A stretch of 19,062 nucleotides of DNA from the NCBI GenBank assembly GCA_030631415.1, contig DAOVLE010000086.1:1-19062 (forward strand). The letters are read 5' to 3'. Both the position numbers and the translations under genes were made by a program. Under the pieces are notes generated by a model. That model saw only the letters and a list, made by a program, of their open reading frames with translations, was not told where the DNA came from and ran no database searches. Numbering within the stretch: position 1 is the stretch's first letter; each line of letters starts with the position of its first letter. This document shows positions 1-6,885 of this stretch, piece by piece. The DNA comes from JAAEQG01 sp023133475. GTDB taxonomy: Bacteria > Planctomycetota > Phycisphaerae > UBA1845.

Positions 1-187
1 ACCTTGGCTATGTGTTGTGGCGACAGAATCTCGGAAACCTGCTGCTCGACGTTCTCGTAGGTCCAGTTCAAGCGACGTGAAGTTGTTCTCACTGTTATTG
101 CCTTTGTCGAAGACCAGGGTCAACTGTTCGCAGTTCTTGGCCAGTTGGCGGACGTGGCTTTCCGTTGACTCGTTGTGACTCGACGGC
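1..187 (-). pseudogene. IS1634-type (IS4 superfamily) transposase remnant
   Basis: On the minus strand one frame reads LAKNCEQLTLVFDKGNNSEN at about 144-85, which resembles the LVFDKGNNS block around a catalytic Asp of IS1634-type DDE transposases. Near 72-78 the reading frame changes, and a second frame continues with NVEQQVSEILSPQHIAKV down to the window edge. That resembles the 'KVEEILxPQHxxKV' segment which in intact members lies roughly a hundred residues further on. The remnant therefore looks both internally deleted and frameshifted. No start codon or terminal inverted repeat is visible and the left side is cut by the window. Family assignment is from recalled motifs only. Confidence 0.55.
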
Positions 188-335
188 GGGTTTTAGTAGG
201 GTAATACGGATAGCGGGCTGTTGGGTCCCAGCTTTCCGTTTTCGCAAGCTTCGGCGTAGCAGGAGGTTAGCTGGTTGCGACCAACCGCGAGCCTCGGCCA
301 CCGCCAGCCCAGGAAGCCGGTTAGTTGTAAACTTC

Positions 336-370
336 CGCTAGGCCCGGCATTTATGCCGGGTATTGGAGTG
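336..370. repeat. CCCGGCATTTATGCCGGG hairpin repeat, lone copy
   Basis: This 35-bp sequence contains the palindrome CCCGGCATTTATGCCGGG preceded by CGCTAGG and followed by TATTGGAGTG. It is identical, in inverted orientation, to 17171-17205, about 17 kb away, and its first 26 bases match 17062-17087. It lies directly upstream of the IS481-type fragment. It is a dispersed palindromic element of REP/MITE type; no associated transposase is seen in the window. Confidence 0.8.
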
Positions 371-382
371 GTTGCCTTTGCC

Positions 383-490
383 CCCCTCGAGCATGAGCGG
401 CCCAACGATCTCTGGCAGATGGATTTCAAGGGGCATTTTGCGATGGAACGTGGGCGTTGTTTTGAGAACCTGACCGCCTGCCAGGATTCC
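383..490 (+). pseudogene. IS481-type transposase fragment
   Basis: The plus-strand frame encodes ERPNDLWQMDFKGHFAMERG (395-454), a good match to the start of the rve integrase core of IS481-family transposases, where the motif is typically (F)ER..PNELWQMDFKG and contains the first catalytic Asp. The sequence after RGRC loses the family pattern (normally HPLTVLDDHSR), and the upstream part of the frame is the adjacent palindromic repeat. Only about 25-35 residues of a protein of roughly 300 or more remain, so this is a decayed fragment. The longer open frame 275-703 is not a real gene. Confidence 0.55.
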
Positions 491-541
491 TTTGACGATT
501 GGCGTGGCCCTGTTTTTGCGTTGTCGAGTGTGCAAATAACG

Positions 542-569
542 TTGCAAGGGTCCGGAGAGTGGATATACT
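542..569 (+). promoter_or_regulatory. Candidate sigma70-type promoter of the rpmB-gatCA operon
   Basis: A -35-like TTGCAA (542-547) is followed after 16 bases by TATACT (564-569), a near-consensus -10. It lies about 160 bases upstream of rpmB, which would give a long leader with no recognised riboswitch or RNA fold. It is the best promoter-like pair between the transposase remnants and rpmB. This is pattern recognition only. Confidence 0.4.
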
Positions 570-731
570 TATGTGACTCGGGACTTTCGTGGGGGCTTGG
601 GGCCTTCGCGCAGGTAGACAGACGGTTTGAGCTGAACCAAGGCCTGTTGGACTCCGCCGAACGTCGCGGTAGCGCCGGTGCCGACCGGACAGCGGGCTCG
701 TAAGGTTGGGAATGTCTTCGAGGAGACGACT

Positions 732-998
732 ATGGCCCGTGAATGCTTTTTTCTGGGGAAAAAAACCCGCAGTGGGTTCCGCTACGCGCGGCGTGGTAAG
801 GCCAAGTATCTTGGCGGGGTTGGAAAGAAAGTCACTGGGAAAACCAAGCGAACGTTCAAATCCAATATCCAACGAGTGCGGGCGGTGATTGACGGCAAGG
901 TCTGCCGAATCAAGGTTTCTGCCAAGGCGATCCGTATGGGGCTGGTCCAGAAACCGGTCAAACGTGACTGGCGGCCGGAACACACCACTACGCCCTGA
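732..998 (+). CDS. rpmB: 50S ribosomal protein L28
   Basis: Encodes 88 residues starting MARECFFLGKKTRSG. Ribosomal protein L28 binds 23S rRNA in the large subunit. The MAREC start followed by GKKT, the basic centre (KVTGKTKRTFKSNIQRV) and the closing VDGK-type strand (VIDGKVCRIKVSAKAIRMG) are the L28 pattern, and the length is normal for bL28. A frame opening 18 codons earlier exists, but the ATG at 732 is preceded by GAGGAG at 719-724 with 7-base spacing and gives the conserved N-terminus, so it is preferred. The basic, short C-terminal tail (KRDWRPEHTTTP) extends beyond many homologues. It is the first gene of a plus-strand set; gatC begins 16 bases downstream. Confidence 0.93.
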   Translation: MARECFFLGKKTRSGFRYARRGKAKYLGGVGKKVTGKTKRTFKSNIQRVRAVIDGKVCRIKVSAKAIRMGLVQKPVKRDWRPEHTTTP

Positions 999-1014
999 CA
1001 TCCGCTGATAATCG

Positions 1015-1305
1015 TTGTCAAGCAAGATCAACCAGGACTTGGTGCGGCATGTGGCTTTGCTCGCCCGCTTGAAGCCGGACGACGAAGAGGTGGCTCGGCT
1101 GGCTGATGAGCTATCGGCTATTCTTGCCTACATGGGCCGGCTCGACGAGCTGGATACCACCGATGTGCCGCCCACAGCCCACGCTGTGCCGATGGTGAAT
1201 GTCTGGCGCGAGGACAAATCCTCCGCTTCGCTTGGTGTCGAGGTTGTGTTGGCCAACGCTCCGCAGTCTCAGAACGGTTTCTTTCGTGTGCCCAAGGTCT
1301 TGTAG
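1015..1305 (+). CDS. gatC: Asp/Glu-tRNA amidotransferase subunit C
   Basis: A 96-residue protein with the GatC layout: HVALLARLKPDDEEVARLADEL near the N-terminus, a central LDTTDVPPTAHAVPMVNVWREDK stretch, and FFRVPKVL at the end (family: FxVPKVI/L). GatC is the small belt-like subunit holding GatA and GatB together in the enzyme that converts Asp-tRNA(Asn) and/or Glu-tRNA(Gln) to Asn-/Gln-tRNA. The start is TTG at 1015, with no convincing Shine-Dalgarno sequence, probably read by coupling to rpmB 16 bases upstream. The TAG stop lies inside the left edge (GTAGGGCGGGT) of a palindromic repeat, although the protein ends where the family normally ends. Confidence 0.92.
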   Translation: MSSKINQDLVRHVALLARLKPDDEEVARLADELSAILAYMGRLDELDTTDVPPTAHAVPMVNVWREDKSSASLGVEVVLANAPQSQNGFFRVPKVL

Positions 1306-1353
1306 GGCGGGTGGAACCCGCCCTACAAAGAAGGCGGGTGGAAGCCGCCCTAC
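1302..1353. repeat. Two GTAGGGCGGGT-type hairpins between gatC and gatA
   Basis: GTAGGGCGGG-TGGAA-CCCGCCCTAC (1302-1326) is a perfect 10-bp stem with a 5-base loop. After AAAGAA comes a second, partial copy, GGCGGGTGGAAGCCGCCCTAC. The first base triplet TAG at 1303-1305 is the gatC stop. The AGGG that follows the second copy (1354-1357) is the only Shine-Dalgarno-like string before gatA. Related copies are at 9358-9378, 12160-12215, 12266-12288 and 12828-12954. Confidence 0.85.
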
Positions 1354-1364
1354 AGGGCTGTCCC

Positions 1365-2816
1365 ATGACCCTGACCGAAACGATCGCCGCTGTCCGTGCG
1401 AAACGGTGTTCTGCCGTTGAGGTGGTTCAACAAAGCCTCGATGCGATCGAAAAGCACAACGAACGACTGGGAGCGTTCATCAGCGTCGAGGGTGAGCGGG
1501 CATTGCAACGCGCCCGGGACATAGACGCTCGAATCGCAAAAGGTGAGCCGGTTGGGCCATTGGCAGGTGCTGCCGTGGCGGTCAAGGACAACATGTGCAC
1601 AGCCTTCGGCACTACCACGTGTGCGTCACAAATCCTGTCCAACTTCCGGTCGCCCTACGACGCGGCGGTGGTCGAGAGGCTCGAAGCCGCCGACGCGGTG
1701 ATCGTGGGCAAAACCAACCTCGACGAATTCGCCATGGGCAGCAGCAGCGAGAACAGCTCCTATTGCCCGGTGCGCAACCCGTGGGACACGACCCGGGTCC
1801 CGGGCGGGTCCTCGGGCGGTTCAGCCGTGGCAGTGGCTGCCGGCCTGGTGCAGGGTGCCCTGGGCAGTGACACGGGCGGCTCGATTCGTCAGCCGGCGGC
1901 GCTGACCGGCATCACCGGCCTCAAGCCGACCTACGGGCGGGTCTCACGCCATGGATTGGTCGCGTTTGCCAGCAGCCTGGACCAGATAGGCCCCCTGGCT
2001 CGCAACGTGCGAGACACCGCCTGCCTGCTGAAAGTGATCGCCGGGCACGACCCGCGAGATTCCACCAGCGTGGGCTGTGCGGTCCCCGACTATACCGCCT
2101 TGTTGGGCGCAGACCTCAAGGGCCTTACGATCGGCGTCGCCGCGGGCGATTTCGGCAAGGGCCTTAATGATGAAGTGTGTAAGGCAGTGGAGGCGGCTTT
2201 GGGCGTTTACCGCGATAACGGAGCCCGGATCGTCGAAGCCCATCTGCCGCACATGAAGTATGCGATCGCCTGCTACTACCTGATCGCCACGGCGGAGGCA
2301 TCGAGCAACCTGGCTCGTTACGACGGCGTGCACTACGGGGTTCGGGCTGACAGGCATGAGGGCATCGTCGATTTGTATTGTGCGTCGCGGGACCAGGGGT
2401 TCGGGCAGGAGGTCAAGCGTCGGATCATGCTGGGCACGTTCGCCCTTTCCAGCGGGTATTACGATGCCTATTACCTCAAGGCGTTGAAGGTGCGCACGCT
2501 GTTGGCCCGCGACTTCGAGGCGGCTTTCGAGCAGGTGGATGTGATTGCCTCGCCGGTTTCACCGGTCACCGCGTTCAAGCTGGGCGAGAAGATCGACGAT
2601 CCGTTAGCCATGTATCTGGCAGACATCCACACCACATCGGTCAACCTTGCGGGAATTGCCGGGCTCAGCATCCCGTGCGGTTTTGACGCTGATGGTTTGC
2701 CGATCGGTTTGCAACTGATGGCTCCGCATTTTGCCGAAGAGCGTCTATTGGCGGTCGGGCACCAGTTCCAATGCCTGACCGACTACCACACCAAACATCC
2801 GCCGCAATCCACCTAA
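1365..2816 (+). CDS. gatA: Asp/Glu-tRNA amidotransferase subunit A (amidase)
   Basis: A 483-residue amidase-signature enzyme of normal GatA length. It releases ammonia from glutamine and channels it to GatB, which amidates Asp-tRNA(Asn) or Glu-tRNA(Gln). The Ser-cisSer-Lys triad is present: K74 in VAVKDNM, cis-Ser S149 in PGGSSGGSA, and nucleophile S173 in SDTGGSIRQP. All three are offset by five from the S. aureus enzyme (K79, S154, S178). GKTNLDEFAMGSSSENS and the C-terminal LPIGLQLMAP are also typical. The frame is open 18 codons upstream, but that part translates the palindromic repeat; ATG 1365, with AGGG seven bases before it, gives the family N-terminus MTLTETIAAVRAK. It is the last gene of rpmB-gatC-gatA; gatB is not in the window. 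Confidence 0.95.
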   Translation: MTLTETIAAVRAKRCSAVEVVQQSLDAIEKHNERLGAFISVEGERALQRARDIDARIAKGEPVGPLAGAAVAVKDNMCTAFGTTTCASQILSNFRSPYDAAVVERLEAADAVIVGKTNLDEFAMGSSSENSSYCPVRNPWDTTRVPGGSSGGSAVAVAAGLVQGALGSDTGGSIRQPAALTGITGLKPTYGRVSRHGLVAFASSLDQIGPLARNVRDTACLLKVIAGHDPRDSTSVGCAVPDYTALLGADLKGLTIGVAAGDFGKGLNDEVCKAVEAALGVYRDNGARIVEAHLPHMKYAIACYYLIATAEASSNLARYDGVHYGVRADRHEGIVDLYCASRDQGFGQEVKRRIMLGTFALSSGYYDAYYLKALKVRTLLARDFEAAFEQVDVIASPVSPVTAFKLGEKIDDPLAMYLADIHTTSVNLAGIAGLSIPCGFDADGLPIGLQLMAPHFAEERLLAVGHQFQCLTDYHTKHPPQST

Positions 2817-3086
2817 TGGAGGCTGGCAGAATATGGCCGAGATGTAAACATTCAGTAAACCCGTATGCGGAATAGTGTGGATTTCGTGGGGGCCTAGCGC
2901 GACGGAATGCGGGAGCGAATACAGTGAATTGGCAATTCACTGCCGCTGACGCCCGCATCAAACTGAACCACCTCTACCATGAAATACCAACTTAACTAGC
3001 CATTAGTCCAAAGTCAGAAACCAGTGGGACCTTGGACTCGCCCTTGGTTGGTGGGTTCCACCTCGCTCCGCGAGGTTCCACCCACC
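2817..3086. other. Convergent intergenic region with repeats
   Basis: This stretch separates gatA from the convergent pseudopilin cluster. It contains a 21-bp copy (2844-2864) of a TAAACATTCAGTAAACCC repeat also found at 17535-17555 and, inverted with one change, at 17682-17700. It also has a perfect 9-bp stem, CAGTGAATT/AATTCACTG, with a 3-base loop at 2922-2942 but no T-run. I see no gene and no clear intrinsic terminator. Confidence 0.6.
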
Positions 3087-3090
3087 CTAC
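3050..3090. repeat. GTAGGGTGGGTGG-type palindromic repeat at the 3' end of the gspK-like gene
   Basis: GGTGGGTTCCACCTCG and CGAGGTTCCACCCACC flank CTCCG, giving an inner ACCTCG/CGAGGT stem and an outer GGTGGG/CCCACC stem. Read on the minus strand the element begins GTAGGGTGGGTGG, a variant of the element at 1302-1353. Its TAG (3089-3087) is the stop codon of the gspK-like gene. Confidence 0.75.
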
Positions 3091-4010
3091 GGGGCAAGCA
3101 CTTCCCGTCGCCAAGTGCCCGAGACCGGTGCCATCAGGCTGCTCCCGCCGCTTGCGACCGCCATCTGGACGTCGTCGATGTAGAAGTCAGCAGTGCCCGA
3201 CTCCGTGCAAACGAGCAAAAAAGCTTCCTGCAAGGTGCCGCTCCATGTCGGAGTCATCGTGGCGGTCAGCTCTGCCCATTCAGCCGCCCCTGCCGTCGTC
3301 GCGCCGTCGATGAGCCACTGTGTGGGAGATTCCGAATCTCTCACTTTCATGACAAAACGCAGGACGGCTGTTCCTGAACTCATCCTGGCCCAGGCTTCGA
3401 AGTTATAGGTCACGCCATTTTCGATCTTGTCGGTAATGGTTTGAGCAGGCCCCGCATACCAGTCAGGCCGGTTCGTTACCGCGATGGATGCGGCGCCGCC
3501 ATGTTGGTCGTCCGTATAGGAGCCGATGTTACAATAGAATCCATACCAGTCCGTGGTCCCGTTCTCCATCCCGGGGTTGCTTAGGAGGTTGGCGGCGGAG
3601 GCATCAGTCCGGCAAAGCTGCACGCTGTAAATCCGCACCGCCTCGCCGACGCCGGCTTTAGCATGGAGCCGGACGGGTTGTGTGTAGTCATTGGCCAGGT
3701 CGCCGTCCTCTTCGTCCACCAGCTTGAAGCAGAAGACGTGATCTCCATCTGTCTCCTCGGAGGTCCACGTATCGTTGGAGTAGCTGGTGCGCCAGTTGGG
3801 GTCCGTGCTGAGCCGGAACAAGACCACCTCGATCGCCGATTGAGCATGGAAGTCGGCCTTGACCGCCGCCTCGCCTTCGCGGGCTGCCCGGTGCTCGACA
3901 CGGGCAGCCGTCAACGCCGACAACCCGATCACCGTGACGACCATGGCCATGCCCAACACAGCCACATACGCACTGCCTCGCCTATGATGGTCAAGTTCCT
4001 TCATCATCAT
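3087..4010 (-). CDS. GspK/PilX-like minor pseudopilin with inserted CBM4/9-like domain
   Basis: A 307-residue protein with a short basic leader, MMMKELDHHRRG, then a single hydrophobic helix SAYVAVLGMAMVVTVIGLSAL (13-33), a prepilin-like N-terminus with probable cleavage at G12/S13. It lacks Glu at mature position 5, as GspK proteins do. Residues about 139-286 (NLLSNPGMENGTTDWYGF to ADFYIDDVQMA) have the look of a CBM4/9-type jelly roll. After it the chain ends with PVSGTWRREV, a tail I associate with planctomycete PilX/GspK-like proteins, so the module seems inserted rather than appended. Last gene of the cluster. The start region is duplicated at 4287-4364 in degenerate form, and the TAG stop comes from a palindromic repeat. 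Substrate unknown; function inferred. Confidence 0.72.
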   Translation of the reverse strand: MMMKELDHHRRGSAYVAVLGMAMVVTVIGLSALTAARVEHRAAREGEAAVKADFHAQSAIEVVLFRLSTDPNWRTSYSNDTWTSEETDGDHVFCFKLVDEEDGDLANDYTQPVRLHAKAGVGEAVRIYSVQLCRTDASAANLLSNPGMENGTTDWYGFYCNIGSYTDDQHGGAASIAVTNRPDWYAGPAQTITDKIENGVTYNFEAWARMSSGTAVLRFVMKVRDSESPTQWLIDGATTAGAAEWAELTATMTPTWSGTLQEAFLLVCTESGTADFYIDDVQMAVASGGSSLMAPVSGTWRREVLAP

Positions 4011-4046
4011 CAGCCCCCAATATCTATCATCAGCGTGTCGATGTCA
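3969..4046 (-). repeat. 78-bp duplicated gspI/gspK junction, functional copy
   Basis: This segment aligns without gaps to 4287-4364: 61 of 78 bases match by my count, and 13 of 17 differences are transitions. In both copies the minus strand carries a pilin-gene 3' end (here a vestigial reading DIDTLMIDIGG then stop), a TGATG overlap and ATGATGATGAAGGA. This copy leads into the intact gspK-like gene. Confidence 0.8.
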
Positions 4047-4286
4047 CCTGGCCCCCGTAGGGGGCGACGGAATATAGCCCAGGGTGAAGCGAAGCGAACC
4101 CTGGGTAAGCGATCCCGTGCAATCCGAGCCCCCGAAGGGGGCGATGGAACCTCCGAGAAACTCAACGTTCCATCGCCCCCTCTGGAGGCTTGAGGTCGAG
4201 GGGCCGGTTTTCCCAGGGTTCGCTTCGCTTCACCCTGGGCTTTATTCCACCACCCCCTTCGGGGGTTAATGCCAGGGCGTGCTTCA
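4047..4286. repeat. Composite palindromic repeat cluster between gspI-like and gspK-like genes
   Basis: This roughly 240-bp block holds no credible gene. A 29-bp sequence at 4077-4105, itself a near-palindrome (GCCCAGGGT...ACCCTGGG), recurs perfectly inverted at 4212-4240. Inside lies a 14-bp perfect inverted repeat at 4137-4150 and 4167-4180 (GGGGGCGATGGAAC). Small hairpins of the GCCCCCGTAGGGGGC type occur at the left and right sides. The block is bounded by the 78-bp duplication. The minus-strand open frame at 4010-4303 is the translation of this repeat and is not called a gene. Confidence 0.75.
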
Positions 4287-4364
4287 CGCACTACCTCACC
4301 CACAATAGCTAAGCTCCTTCATCATCATCACTCGAAAATATCTATCGTCAGCGTGTCGGTATCA
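4287..4364 (-). repeat. 78-bp duplicated gspI/gspK junction, degenerate copy
   Basis: This copy contains the real 3' end of the gspI-like gene (stop TGA at 4330-4328) overlapping an ATG as TGATG. The ATG opens a ten-codon frame MMMKELSYCG that stops at TGA. The intact copy at 4010 reads MMMKELDHHRRGSA at the same place, and the stop corresponds to a CGA-to-TGA transition. It is the inactivated original or duplicated start of the gspK-like gene. Confidence 0.75.
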
Positions 4365-5182
4365 ATCCCACCGTTGCCGTCGTCAACCGTTAGGGTCACC
4401 ACGAACGTCCCTGCCTCGTCATAGGTATGGCTGGTTGAGACGCCGGAGCCGGTGGAGTCATCACCGAAATCCCACGTGTAGGTCAGTGTGTCGCCGTCCG
4501 GATCGCTGGAATCGCTCCCGTCGAAGCTTATAGGCCAGCCTATAAAGCTCCACGAGGGATTGCTGTCGGCCACCGCTGAAGGCGGGTTATTGGCGGGACT
4601 GCCACCACCACCACCGCCGCCGGCGCCGCCGCCGCCAAAGTCAAGCTGATCTGCCAGGTCAGGCCACATACGGGTCCGGTAGGCAAACAGCTTGACGATC
4701 TCCCGGCCACCACGCTTGACGACAACTTTGATCCGCTTGACACCTGTCGGCGTATCAGACGTGCTGGACAAGTCCGCCGGATCAATCCATCGAACCTCCA
4801 CCACATGCTCGTAGTCGTCGGCTGAGGGGATTGTCGTGCCATTGCGGTTCTGCGGCGGGCTTGCGATCCAGTCAGCGTAGTCGTCGACGTCGTCGAAATT
4901 GGCCCGCGTGCCACCGTCTTCGCCCGTCTCGGGGCCAAGGTTGTCCGCCACGTCCGCATCCTCGTAGGGTTGCTGGAGAATCTCCGCCATCAGCCCCTGA
5001 GCCAGAAGTAATGCCCGGCTACGTTCGGCGAGCTTGTACTTGCTGGTGCGGGCGGCACCGACGGTGTTCAGGGCCGCCACCAGCATCACACTCACAATCA
5101 CAATCGAGATGACCGCCTCGACCAGCGTGAAACCGCAAACCACGGTGTCCCCAGGTGCCCGAGCTTGGATCGGCTGGCCCAT
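4328..5182 (-). CDS. GspI-like minor pseudopilin with C-terminal PKD domain
   Basis: 284 residues. The leader MGQPIQARAPGDTVVCG is followed by FTLVEAVISIVIVSVMLVAALN, a class III prepilin signal with cleavage at G17/F18 and Glu at mature position 5. Residues about 45-180 form the small pseudopilin body. A glycine linker (183-194) joins it to a PKD domain (199-284) with the hallmark YTWDFGD at 235-241 and a DPDGD loop. PKD domains are surface beta-sandwiches often linked to polysaccharide or protein binding. A longer frame reaches 5239, but ATG 5182 overlaps the upstream stop as ATGA, which argues for translational coupling. Fifth gene of the cluster. Subunit assignment rests on order, size and N-terminus. 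Confidence 0.8.
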   Translation of the reverse strand: MGQPIQARAPGDTVVCGFTLVEAVISIVIVSVMLVAALNTVGAARTSKYKLAERSRALLLAQGLMAEILQQPYEDADVADNLGPETGEDGGTRANFDDVDDYADWIASPPQNRNGTTIPSADDYEHVVEVRWIDPADLSSTSDTPTGVKRIKVVVKRGGREIVKLFAYRTRMWPDLADQLDFGGGGAGGGGGGGSPANNPPSAVADSNPSWSFIGWPISFDGSDSSDPDGDTLTYTWDFGDDSTGSGVSTSHTYDEAGTFVVTLTVDDGNGGIDTDTLTIDIFE

Positions 5183-6885
5183 CAGTCGTTCCCTCCCACA
5201 CGCACTGAAACAGAATCGAACTCGGCAGCGCTGCCCCATGGCAATACGGTGGCGAAGCGGTCGCTATCGCCTTGTGCAAAGGAATTATAGTAGTAGGTGC
5301 CCTGGTCTTGCCTGTTGACCCTGACGTTTACCGTGTCCAAGTCGGGGTCGATCAGCAGGCGCAGTGTAACAAAACCGGCGGGCAAGCCCGGAAGCGTCAC
5401 CAGCGGCACGCTCGTGGAGTTATCTATCTTGTGATATACGGTCAGCGTCTGCGTGCCGTCGGGCTGAAGCTGAAGAAAAGCGAACAGCGCCGCGAACTTT
5501 CCGCCGGACCAGTCGGCATTGATCCAGAACACCGCACCGTTTCCGCCGATGCTGGTGTTTCGGAAGCGGACCTCGGCGGTGATCAGTTCGGTAAAGTCGT
5601 TGTCCGGATAGGTGTCCAGCGTGGTGCCGGCGTACCAGATTCCGCCACTGAGCGTCCCCGGATTGAAAGGTGCCCCGTCGCGACACACCCAATCGCCCAG
5701 CCCGTCGGCATTCATGTCCTGCACCGTCGGATCGGTATCGAAATCGAGTTCCCACGCCGCCGAGAGCACCTCGGGCGTGTTCAACATGCGGACGGCGGTG
5801 TCGAGTCGAGCCGACGTCTGATCACCGGCTTGTATCGCGACCCGGACGCCGGTCACGTATTGGCGGCTGGCGGTCTGCGGTGGGCCAGGACTCATATACG
5901 TGCCGTAGATACAATAGTACATGGATTTGTCATCGTCAAACGACCAACTCGTTCCCCCGTCGGTCGTCTCAAGCCGGCCAGACCCACCCACGTTTTCGTA
6001 TTGAATTGTCGCCGACTTGTTACTGGCACCGAAGTGCTGAAGCACCAGGCATAAGCCTTCGTCGGGCGACAGCCCACTCACATTACTGAAGGAAAACTCC
6101 TTCCACAGGTAGCCGTCAGTGAGTATGCTTTCGGGCATCTGCACTTTTTCCAGTGGTGGCGGATCAGACGGTTCGTTATTCGCATCAGGAAGGCGTAGTT
6201 GGACCCAGGTCAACTCGCTCTTCGGTCCGTGGCACTTCGCCTGGAACTGGACCCGCGTGACCCGCCAGGCAGTTGCGTCCTCCGGAAGGGCGGGCTCGAA
6301 GTACTGGCCTATCCATTTCTCTTGCTCGATGTCGAAGTCCTCGGAGTCGTTCGTCGCCGTGTAGCTTGCCAGGCGAGTTTCGGCACTCTCGATATCGGGG
6401 CCTGGATACTCCTCCGTTACGCTTTCCAGGTCGTAGGCCAGGGCAAACGCCTGAACATCTTCGATCACATTGATACCTGCGCCGCCGTTGTACTGACGAG
6501 TCAGCGGGTCGCCCACCGTGCCGGACCAGGCGTAGTGGATACGCTCAGGCACGCCGTCGCCGTTGCGATCAGCCACCGTAAACGTGATGGTGTGGGCCGA
6601 TCGCTCGGCGATGTATTTGGCACATCCGATTTCGGTGCTGATCTGCTCCATGGCAGCGGACACTTCCGCGATGTGTGCTAAAGGGTCTGCACTATCCGGG
6701 AGCGCATGGCTGGCGATGAGGATGGCGGAGGTGAGACCAGCCATGACGATGGTCATAATCACCATGGCCACCACCAGCTCGACCAGCGTGAGCCCGGACC
6801 GCCTGACACGGGCCTGTCGCCATCCTACGGTTGCTGTCCGAGCCGCACTAGGCAATTTACAATCTCCCATCCTCAATCGGGTCAC
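5182..6885 (-). CDS. GspJ-like minor pseudopilin with jelly-roll insertion and LamG-like C-terminal domain
   Basis: 567 residues, far longer than the roughly 200 of ordinary GspJ. The prepilin signal is RRSG/LTLVELVVAMVIM (cleavage after G31), with Leu instead of Phe at +1 and Glu at +5. The pilin-like body runs to about 174. Residues about 175-338 look like an inserted beta-rich module (WRVTRVQFQAKC, GLSPDEGLCLVLQH). The pseudopilin fold seems to resume at 341-372 (YVTGVRVAIQAGDQTSARL). A second module, about 376-567, starts with the Ca-loop-like DMNADGLGDW and has LamG/concanavalin-like strands. The start is GTG at 6885, overlapping the upstream TGA by four bases; ATG 6870 is an alternative. 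Domain boundaries are by eye. Confidence 0.75.
   Translation of the reverse strand: MTRLRMGDCKLPSAARTATVGWRQARVRRSGLTLVELVVAMVIMTIVMAGLTSAILIASHALPDSADPLAHIAEVSAAMEQISTEIGCAKYIAERSAHTITFTVADRNGDGVPERIHYAWSGTVGDPLTRQYNGGAGINVIEDVQAFALAYDLESVTEEYPGPDIESAETRLASYTATNDSEDFDIEQEKWIGQYFEPALPEDATAWRVTRVQFQAKCHGPKSELTWVQLRLPDANNEPSDPPPLEKVQMPESILTDGYLWKEFSFSNVSGLSPDEGLCLVLQHFGASNKSATIQYENVGGSGRLETTDGGTSWSFDDDKSMYYCIYGTYMSPGPPQTASRQYVTGVRVAIQAGDQTSARLDTAVRMLNTPEVLSAAWELDFDTDPTVQDMNADGLGDWVCRDGAPFNPGTLSGGIWYAGTTLDTYPDNDFTELITAEVRFRNTSIGGNGAVFWINADWSGGKFAALFAFLQLQPDGTQTLTVYHKIDNSTSVPLVTLPGLPAGFVTLRLLIDPDLDTVNVRVNRQDQGTYYYNSFAQGDSDRFATVLPWGSAAEFDSVSVRVGGND

Noticed and set aside
275..703. 142-codon plus-strand frame upstream of rpmB
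   Set aside because: Only a short middle part resembles a transposase; the rest is repeat DNA and antisense-like sequence, and it overlaps the probable rpmB leader.
1311..1364. N-terminal extension of gatA
   Set aside because: These 18 codons are translated from the palindromic repeat; the ATG at 1365 gives the conserved GatA N-terminus.
2922..2942. Hairpin after gatA as an intrinsic terminator
   Set aside because: The 9-bp stem is AT-containing and is not followed by a T-run on either strand.
4010..4303. 97-codon minus-strand frame between gspI-like and gspK-like genes
   Set aside because: It is a translation of the inverted-repeat cluster plus the duplicated gspI end; proteins of this type (RVRFASPWAIF) are known annotation artefacts of such repeats.
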